Assembly: GCF_934754935.1 (NCBI RefSeq)
Contig: NZ_CAKVJB010000054.1
Coordinates: forward strand, 1-9,146
Source of the DNA: an uncultured Holdemanella sp.
Lineage (GTDB): Bacteria; Bacillota_I; Bacilli_A; Erysipelotrichales; Erysipelotrichaceae
Direction of reading: 5' to 3'
Length of the DNA stretch: 9,146 nucleotides
Numbering within the stretch: position 1 is the first letter of the stretch; every line of letters begins with the position of its first letter. The notes below the pieces were generated by a model that worked only from the letters and a program-made list of their open reading frames with translations, searched no databases and was not told the origin of the DNA. Made by a program: the position numbers and the translations under genes. Positions 4,945-9,146 of this stretch are shown in pieces.

Positions 4945-5508
4945 ATGTCAAACTTAACTAAACTTGCCTTAGAGCAATCCCTAAAAAGATTCTTATTAAA
5001 GAAACCATTGGATAAGATTACCATTAAAGATCTAACAGATGATATTGGCATTTCAAGAATGTCATTCTACTATCATTTTAAAGATATTTACGACTTAGTT
5101 GAATGGTCTTGTATTTATGATGCAACAAATGCACTAAAAGGAAACAAAACATATGACACTTGGCAAGAAGGATTAACATCCATTTTTGAAGCCGTTCTTC
5201 AAAACAAGCCATTTATTTTAAATGTATACCATACAACAACACAAGACAGTATTGAACGCTTTTTATTTACCACAGTACACGACCTTATTTTAGGCGTCGT
5301 CCGTGAAAAAGCACAAGGAACCAATATCACAGAAGAACAGATTCAATTTATTGCTGATTTCTACAAATACAGTTTTGTAGGTATTATGCTTGATTGGATC
5401 AGCAAAGGCATGAGTGAAGATTATCATGAAATCATCCATAATATGGCCAACACTTTGCATGGTTCCATCGCAAATTCAATTTCAAACTTTACAAATGAAG
5501 CAAAATGA
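4945..5508 (+). CDS. TetR/AcrR-family transcriptional regulator
   Basis: 187 residues from ATG 4945, the usual family length. The N-terminal HTH spans ~8-52: helix 1 KLALEQSLKRFLLKK, then KITIKDLTDDIGISRMSFYYHF with recognition helix SRMSFYYHF, then KDIYDLVEW. The C-terminal ~130 residues are helical and form the ligand and dimer part; the style resembles TetR proteins of the DhaS-like group. The frame is open upstream to 4795 but has no other Met, and family N termini support 4945. There is no ribosome site before this ATG, only T-rich sequence from a terminator, so initiation is weak or unconventional. The gene ends inside a strong terminator and the next gene is oleate hydratase, so a fatty acid or related lipid is the likely ligand, by inference from the neighbour. 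Confidence 0.9.
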   Translation: MSNLTKLALEQSLKRFLLKKPLDKITIKDLTDDIGISRMSFYYHFKDIYDLVEWSCIYDATNALKGNKTYDTWQEGLTSIFEAVLQNKPFILNVYHTTTQDSIERFLFTTVHDLILGVVREKAQGTNITEEQIQFIADFYKYSFVGIMLDWISKGMSEDYHEIIHNMANTLHGSIANSISNFTNEAK

Positions 5509-5535
5509 TAAAAAAATTATCATCTTGCTTTTTTT
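5500..5535 (+). terminator. Intrinsic terminator after the TetR gene
   Basis: GCAA-A-ATGATAA (5500-5511) pairs with TTATCAT-C-TTGC (5517-5528), one mismatch, followed at once by seven T (5529-5535). It contains the TetR stop codon. It separates TetR from the hydratase, which therefore needs its own promoter; in 5536-5590 only weak candidates are visible (TTTAAT at 5546, or TTGACC at 5553 with CATAAG at 5575, which would start too close to the ribosome site). Confidence 0.8.
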
Positions 5536-5599
5536 GTTCATGGTTTTTAATTTTGACCTCCATTATCATGTAGCCATAAGAACAAAGGAGGACATGTAT

Positions 5600-7558
5600 A
5601 TGTCAAAAAATAATGTAAAATTAGGCATTGCAGGCCTTACTGCTGCAGCTACAGGTGCTGCTTTATTTACTGCAAAAAAAGTAAGTGATAAAAAGAAAGA
5701 AGAAAAGAAATCAACAAGTGAATATCGTAATACAGAAAGAGGAAAATACGAAAAGAACTCTAAAGGTATTTACTACACAAACGGAAACTATGAAGCCTTC
5801 GCTCGCCCCGAAAAACCAGCAGGTGTAGATAATAAAAATGCTTATATCGTAGGTAGTGGACTTGCTTCATTAGCAGCCGCTTGCTTCTTAGTTCGTGATG
5901 GACAAATGCCAGGTAAAAACATCCATATTTTAGAAGCTATGGACATTGCCGGAGGCGCATGTGATGGAATCTATGATCCTACTCGTGGATATGTCATGAG
6001 AGGTGGTCGTGAAATGGAAAACCACTTCGAATGTTTATGGGATCTATTTAGAAGTATCCCTTCATTAGAAGTCGAAGGCGCTAGTGTTTTAGACGAATAT
6101 TACTGGCTAAATAAACATGATCCTAACTACTCATTGTGTCGTGCAACAATCAATCAAGGAAAAGATGCACATACAGATGGAAAGTTTGATTTAAGTACTA
6201 AGGGTGCTATGGAAATCATGAAATTATTCATGACACCAGATGAAGACTTATATGATAAAACAATTGAAGATGTATTCGATGAAGAGGTGTTTGACTCAAC
6301 ATTCTGGATGTACTGGAGAAGTATGTTCGCATTTGAAAACTGGCACTCAGCCTTAGAAATGAAATTATACTTCCAAAGATTCATTCACCACATTTCAGGA
6401 CTTCCTGATTTCAGTGCGTTGAAATTCACTCGTTACAACCAATATGAATCATTAATTCTTCCTATGCAAAAATATCTAGAAGCTCATGGCGTAGACTTCC
6501 AATTCAATACAGAAGTCACAAATGTTGAATTTGAGTTTGACGGAGATAAAAAAGTTGCGAAAACGATTGAATGCAAAGTCAATGGAACAGAAACGGGTAT
6601 TGTATTGACAGAAAACGATTTAGTATTTGTGACAAACGGAAGTTGTACAGAAGGAACTATCTATGGTGATCAAGACCATGCACCTAATGGAGATGCTGAA
6701 GTTAGAACAAGTGGATGCTGGAGCTTATGGAAAAACATCGCAAAACAAGATCCTAGCTTTGGTCACCCAGAAAAATTCTGTTCAGACATTTCAAAGACAA
6801 ATTGGGAATCTGCAACAGTAACAACATTAGATGATAAGATCATTCCTTATATCACAAACATTTGTAAGCGTGATCCTCGTAGTGGAAAAACCGTTACTGG
6901 AGGTATCGTAACTTGTAGAGATTCTAGTTGGTTATTAAGTTGGACAATCAATCGTCAAGGACAATTCAAAAACCAAGATCCAAATAAAGTATGCGTTTGG
7001 GTATATGGACTATTTACAGATGTGGATGGTGACTACATTAAAAAGCCAATGAGAGAATGTACTGGTAAAGAAATCACAGAAGAATGGCTATATCACTTAG
7101 GTGTTCCAACCGATCAAATTGAAGAATTAGCTACAAATTCTGCAAGATGCGTACCTACAATGATGCCATATATCACAGCCTTCTTTATGCCAAGAACGAA
7201 AGGTGATCGTCCAGATGTAATTCCGGATGGATGTGTAAACTTCGCATTCTTAGGACAATTTGCCGACACGCCAAGAGACACAGTCTTCACTACTGAATAT
7301 TCAGTACGTACCGCAATGGAAGCTGTATATGGATTATTAGGTGTAGATCGTGGTGTTCCAGAAGTATGGGGCAGCGTATATGATGTACGTGAATTATTGG
7401 ATTCAAGTGTAAAATTAATGGATGGTAAATCTCCATTAGAAATCGATCTAGGGCCTCTAAATATATTTAAAAAACCAATTCTTAAGGCCATCAAAGGAAC
7501 TGTAATTGAAAAACTATTAAAAGATCACGATGTAATTAAAAGTGATATGAAATACTAA
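5600..7558 (+). CDS. ohyA: Oleate hydratase (FAD-dependent, myosin-cross-reactive-antigen family)
   Basis: 652 residues. Adds water across the cis-9 double bond of oleate, and often linoleate, to give 10-hydroxy fatty acids (EC 4.2.1.53); in Gram-positives it detoxifies host unsaturated fatty acids at the membrane. FAD-binding motif YIVGSGLASLAAACFLVRDG at ~82-101, then LEAMDIAGGACDG. Catalytic Glu138 (RGGREMENHFE) and Tyr257 (EMKLYFQRF) match, by position and spacing (119 residues), the Glu82/Tyr201 pair of the Staphylococcus aureus enzyme as I recall it. The C terminus (ILKAIKGTVIEKLLKDH) resembles the family's amphipathic membrane-binding helix. Residues 1-56 are extra compared with that enzyme: a hydrophobic Ala/Gly-rich stretch (7-24) followed by a Lys/Glu-rich linker, a possible membrane anchor. 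Start chosen at 5600, with AAAGGAGG 8 bases upstream; Met 5594 is too close. The frame is open further upstream to 5414 but overlaps TetR there. It lies downstream of TetR and ends at a perfect terminator. Confidence 0.95.
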   Translation: MSKNNVKLGIAGLTAAATGAALFTAKKVSDKKKEEKKSTSEYRNTERGKYEKNSKGIYYTNGNYEAFARPEKPAGVDNKNAYIVGSGLASLAAACFLVRDGQMPGKNIHILEAMDIAGGACDGIYDPTRGYVMRGGREMENHFECLWDLFRSIPSLEVEGASVLDEYYWLNKHDPNYSLCRATINQGKDAHTDGKFDLSTKGAMEIMKLFMTPDEDLYDKTIEDVFDEEVFDSTFWMYWRSMFAFENWHSALEMKLYFQRFIHHISGLPDFSALKFTRYNQYESLILPMQKYLEAHGVDFQFNTEVTNVEFEFDGDKKVAKTIECKVNGTETGIVLTENDLVFVTNGSCTEGTIYGDQDHAPNGDAEVRTSGCWSLWKNIAKQDPSFGHPEKFCSDISKTNWESATVTTLDDKIIPYITNICKRDPRSGKTVTGGIVTCRDSSWLLSWTINRQGQFKNQDPNKVCVWVYGLFTDVDGDYIKKPMRECTGKEITEEWLYHLGVPTDQIEELATNSARCVPTMMPYITAFFMPRTKGDRPDVIPDGCVNFAFLGQFADTPRDTVFTTEYSVRTAMEAVYGLLGVDRGVPEVWGSVYDVRELLDSSVKLMDGKSPLEIDLGPLNIFKKPILKAIKGTVIEKLLKDHDVIKSDMKY

Positions 7559-7562
7559 GATG

Positions 7563-7595
7563 AAAAGGAAGAAAGCACTAAACTTTCTTCCTTTT
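7563..7595. terminator. Bidirectional terminator between convergent genes
   Basis: AAAAGGAAGAAAG (7563-7575) and CTTTCTTCCTTTT (7583-7595) form a perfect 13-bp stem with a 7-base loop. The stem ends in T on either strand. It serves the oleate hydratase on the plus strand and the 64-residue gene on the minus strand, whose stop codon lies in it. Confidence 0.8.
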
Positions 7596-7788
7596 ACATA
7601 TCTAGCCAAATTTTAAGTCCCGTTGTATCGGCTCTACCCGATACGAAGGTTACCTCAACATTATGATACTTTTCACACTCTTGGCGAATATCTTTAACAT
7701 ATCCCTCTAATACAACTTGATTTTTTCGATTATACAATATAATTTTTGTTTCCGGATAAAACAGCTTCATACATTCATGAAAATTCAT
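7594..7788 (-). CDS. Hypothetical protein, 64 residues
   Basis: I do not recognise this protein with certainty. It has 64 residues and looks like a small mostly-beta fold: TKIILYNRKNQVVLEGYVKDI, then NVEVTFVSG, ending in LKIWLDM. The layout 'P.TKI.L....+V...GY.KDI...EV....LKI' recalls small uncharacterised proteins seen in Firmicute phages and integrative elements, but that is a resemblance from memory and not an assignment. The ribosome site is poor (GGGG about 13 bases before ATG), and no promoter is seen in the 36 bp after the DUF349 gene, so it may depend on read-through. Support comes from a clean frame that ends exactly at the shared terminator. Confidence 0.5.
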   Translation of the reverse strand: MNFHECMKLFYPETKIILYNRKNQVVLEGYVKDIRQECEKYHNVEVTFVSGRADTTGLKIWLDM

Positions 7789-7805
7789 ATAATAATTAAC
7801 CCCAA

Positions 7806-7831
7806 GAAAAAGAGAGTAGTTGAACTACTCT
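7806..7831 (-). terminator. Intrinsic terminator of the DUF349 gene
   Basis: AGAGTAGT (7813-7820) and ACTACTCT (7824-7831) form an 8-bp stem with a 3-base loop. On the minus strand it is followed by CTCTTTTTCTT. The stop codon TAG lies in the stem. Confidence 0.7.
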
Positions 7832-8973
7832 GCTAATTTCTTTTCAATGTCCTCAATTTCTTGTTCAAGTTGTTTAATAAAGTCTTCTTTATCTTCTACT
7901 TGATCTTGTAAATCAGCTACTGTAGCTTCACTTACTAAACCAGTCATATCATCTTGAAGACGTTTAATTTGACGCTTTTGGTTTGCGATTTGTTCTTCTT
8001 TACGAGAAATAATTTCTGCCATGTGATCACGCCAGTTTGCGCGACGCTTTTCGCTAGCTGATTTTAAACCAGCAAAATATTCGTCCATAACACCTCTGAA
8101 CTCATTCCAGATTTCATCTTCTTTATCTTTTCCACAGAAACCAATTGATTTCCATTTATTAGACAATTCTTTCATCATTGCAGTTTGTTCACGAGTATAT
8201 TCTTGTAAACCTGCGATTGATTTTGCTTCTTTAACTAAAGCTTGTTTTTCTGCATACTTTTCGTCATGTTCTGCATGTAGTTTTTCATAGAATTCATTAC
8301 GTTTCGCATAGAAATTCTGACGAGCTTCATTAAATGCATTCCATAAATCATCATCAAATTCACGGCCTGCATTTCCTGCAGCTTTCCAAGCATCCATTAA
8401 TTCTTTATATTTAGCACTTGTTTTTTGCCATTCTTCAGAATCTTGTAAAGATTTAGCTTTTTCAATTAAATCTTCTTTTACCTTTTTCGCATTTTCAAAC
8501 TGAACTGCTCTGTTTTCCCAGTTAGCATGTTTACGATCATAGAACTTCTGACGAGCTGCATTGAAACGTTCCCACAATTCATCGTCTGTTTTCTTTCCGG
8601 CATTTCCAGAAACTTTCCATTGATCCATTAAAGAAGTCATTTTTTCAGTAGCCTTTTTAAAGTCGTCTGATAAAGATGTTTTTTCAGCCTCTTTAATTAA
8701 AGCTTCCTTTACATCTACTACTTTTTGAGCTAATGCCTTTTGTTTTTCATATACCTTTTCAACATTCGCCTCAAATTCTTCTCTTAACTTTTCTTCTGCC
8801 AAAGACTCACCAAAACCAGTCTTTCTCCATCTTTTTTTCAAATCGTTCACAAAGCGAACTGCTTCGTTGAAATCTTCGATTTCATCAACCTTTTTTGATT
8901 CTTCGACAAGAGCCTGTTTTTGATCAATACCGGCTTCCATATCTTCAAATTCTTCGTAAAATTCTTTTTCCAT
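7825..8973 (-). CDS. DUF349 repeat, coiled-coil protein
   Basis: 382 residues, highly charged and helical, with no signal peptide, so cytoplasmic. Start taken at 8973 (MEKEFYEEFEDM); the frame continues upstream to 9051, but that stretch is the promoter and tRNA terminator. Met 8997 is an alternative; neither has a strong ribosome site. Four DUF349-type units recur with conserved Trp at about residues 49, 119, 196 and 274, each followed by Gly, an acidic patch, LW/IW-x-x-F and an aromatic: 'WKVSGNAGKK..DELWERF', 'WKAAGNAGRE..DDLWNAF', 'WKSIGFCGKD..DEIWNEF'; the first unit is divergent (WRKTGFGESL). Units 2 and 3 are closest to each other. The last ~60 residues form a coiled coil (QIKRLQDDM to EQEIEDIEKKL). 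The biochemical role of DUF349 proteins is not something I can state. It lies just downstream of a tRNA-Ala gene on the same strand. Confidence 0.9.
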   Translation of the reverse strand: MEKEFYEEFEDMEAGIDQKQALVEESKKVDEIEDFNEAVRFVNDLKKRWRKTGFGESLAEEKLREEFEANVEKVYEKQKALAQKVVDVKEALIKEAEKTSLSDDFKKATEKMTSLMDQWKVSGNAGKKTDDELWERFNAARQKFYDRKHANWENRAVQFENAKKVKEDLIEKAKSLQDSEEWQKTSAKYKELMDAWKAAGNAGREFDDDLWNAFNEARQNFYAKRNEFYEKLHAEHDEKYAEKQALVKEAKSIAGLQEYTREQTAMMKELSNKWKSIGFCGKDKEDEIWNEFRGVMDEYFAGLKSASEKRRANWRDHMAEIISRKEEQIANQKRQIKRLQDDMTGLVSEATVADLQDQVEDKEDFIKQLEQEIEDIEKKLAE

Positions 8974-9010
8974 ACATCTACTCAGCTTTCTAATCATCCG
9001 ATTACTTATG

Positions 9011-9016
9011 ATTATA
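9011..9016 (-). promoter_or_regulatory. -10 box of the DUF349 gene promoter
   Basis: A perfect TATAAT on the minus strand 37 bp before the preferred start. The -35 region 17 bp upstream is TTTATA, weak, and lies in the T-run of the tRNA terminator. Its position rules out translation of the upstream extension of the reading frame. Confidence 0.5.
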
Positions 9017-9033
9017 TCATAGAATAAAAAAAG

Positions 9034-9060
9034 TATAAAAAAAAACTGCATATGCAGTTT
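9034..9060 (-). terminator. Intrinsic terminator after tRNA-Ala
   Basis: AAACTGC (9043-9049) and GCAGTTT (9054-9060) form a 7-bp stem with loop ATAT, followed on the minus strand by about nine T. It lies 12 bp after the tRNA CCA end. Confidence 0.8.
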
Positions 9061-9072
9061 AAATTTTATAAT

Positions 9073-9146
9073 TGGTGGAGCGTATCGGGATCGAACCGAT
9101 GACCCCCTGCGTGCAAGGCAGGTGCTCTCCCAGCTGAGCTAACACC
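9073..9146 (-). tRNA. tRNA-Ala (anticodon UGC), partial at window edge
   Basis: Read on the minus strand: 5' GGTGTTAGCTCAGCTGGG (D arm), anticodon arm CCTGC-CT-TGC-AC-GCAGG (anticodon at 9113-9115), T arm ATCGG-TTCGATC-CCGAT, acceptor strand ACGCTCC, discriminator A and an encoded CCA. The visible 5' strand G3-G4-T5-G6-T7 pairs with the acceptor and gives the G3:U70 wobble that AlaRS recognises, confirming alanine. Only the first two bases lie outside the window. Confidence 0.96.

Noticed and set aside
5414..5599. Upstream extension of the oleate hydratase frame
   Set aside because: It overlaps the TetR gene and its terminator; AAAGGAGG sets the start at 5600.
6154..6384. Minus-strand frame inside oleate hydratase (also 7114-7494)
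   Set aside because: Antisense shadows without ribosome sites.
8974..9051. N-terminal hydrophobic extension (MQFFFILFLF...) of the DUF349 frame as a signal or membrane segment
   Set aside because: It is translated from the tRNA terminator T-run and the TATAAT box; not a real protein segment.
9043..9060. 18-bp palindrome as an operator
   Set aside because: It is followed by a long T-run right after the tRNA, so it is best explained as the tRNA terminator.

Overview
The window looks like chromosome from a low-GC Gram-positive gut bacterium. AT-rich spacers, AGGAGG-type ribosome sites, T-run terminators and the gene content (DUF349 protein, oleate hydratase, compact IS200/IS605 element) suggest Erysipelotrichales or a close relative. 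This placement is inference from general gene style; no rRNA or other decisive taxonomic marker is present.

Left part (1-2939): a MATE-family efflux gene on the minus strand has been destroyed by an IS200/IS605-type element of about 2.4 kb. The first ~80 codons of the MATE gene lie upstream (2924-~2680) and the last ~52 codons lie beyond the element (~236-79). The roughly 300 codons that should lie between them are gone, so this is insertion plus deletion. The element carries three overlapping minus-strand genes: a small ribbon-helix-helix protein, a Y1 (HUH) transposase TnpA, and TnpB, an RNA-guided RuvC nuclease homologue. It is bounded by two related imperfect hairpins. The 3' segment between tnpB and the right end is the expected place for an omega (reRNA) guide RNA, whose guide would read into the MATE remnant. 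Two odd points: TnpA reads Tyr-Ile-His where the metal-binding HUH motif is expected, and TnpB keeps its RuvC Asp/Glu/Asp residues but lacks the zinc-ribbon cysteines.

Middle part (2940-4945): an AraC-type regulator with a cupin sensor region sits just upstream of the MATE gene and probably controlled it. Next to it is an unrecognised 93-residue protein with its own promoter and terminator. A 357-bp intergenic region follows, holding a 9-bp inverted repeat, the TetR promoter, a 19-bp palindrome immediately after the -10 box (a candidate TetR operator), and a run of stem-loops ending in an intrinsic terminator directly before the TetR start codon.

Right-centre (4945-7558): a TetR-family regulator, a strong terminator, then an oleate hydratase (10-hydroxystearate-forming, FAD-dependent) with catalytic Glu and Tyr conserved and an unusual 56-residue N-terminal extension containing a hydrophobic helix. 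The pairing suggests control of unsaturated fatty acid detoxification by the TetR protein.

Right end (7560-9146), all minus strand: a small unrecognised 64-residue protein sharing a perfect 13-bp bidirectional terminator with the hydratase, a DUF349 coiled-coil repeat protein, and tRNA-Ala(UGC) with encoded CCA, cut by the window edge after all but two bases.
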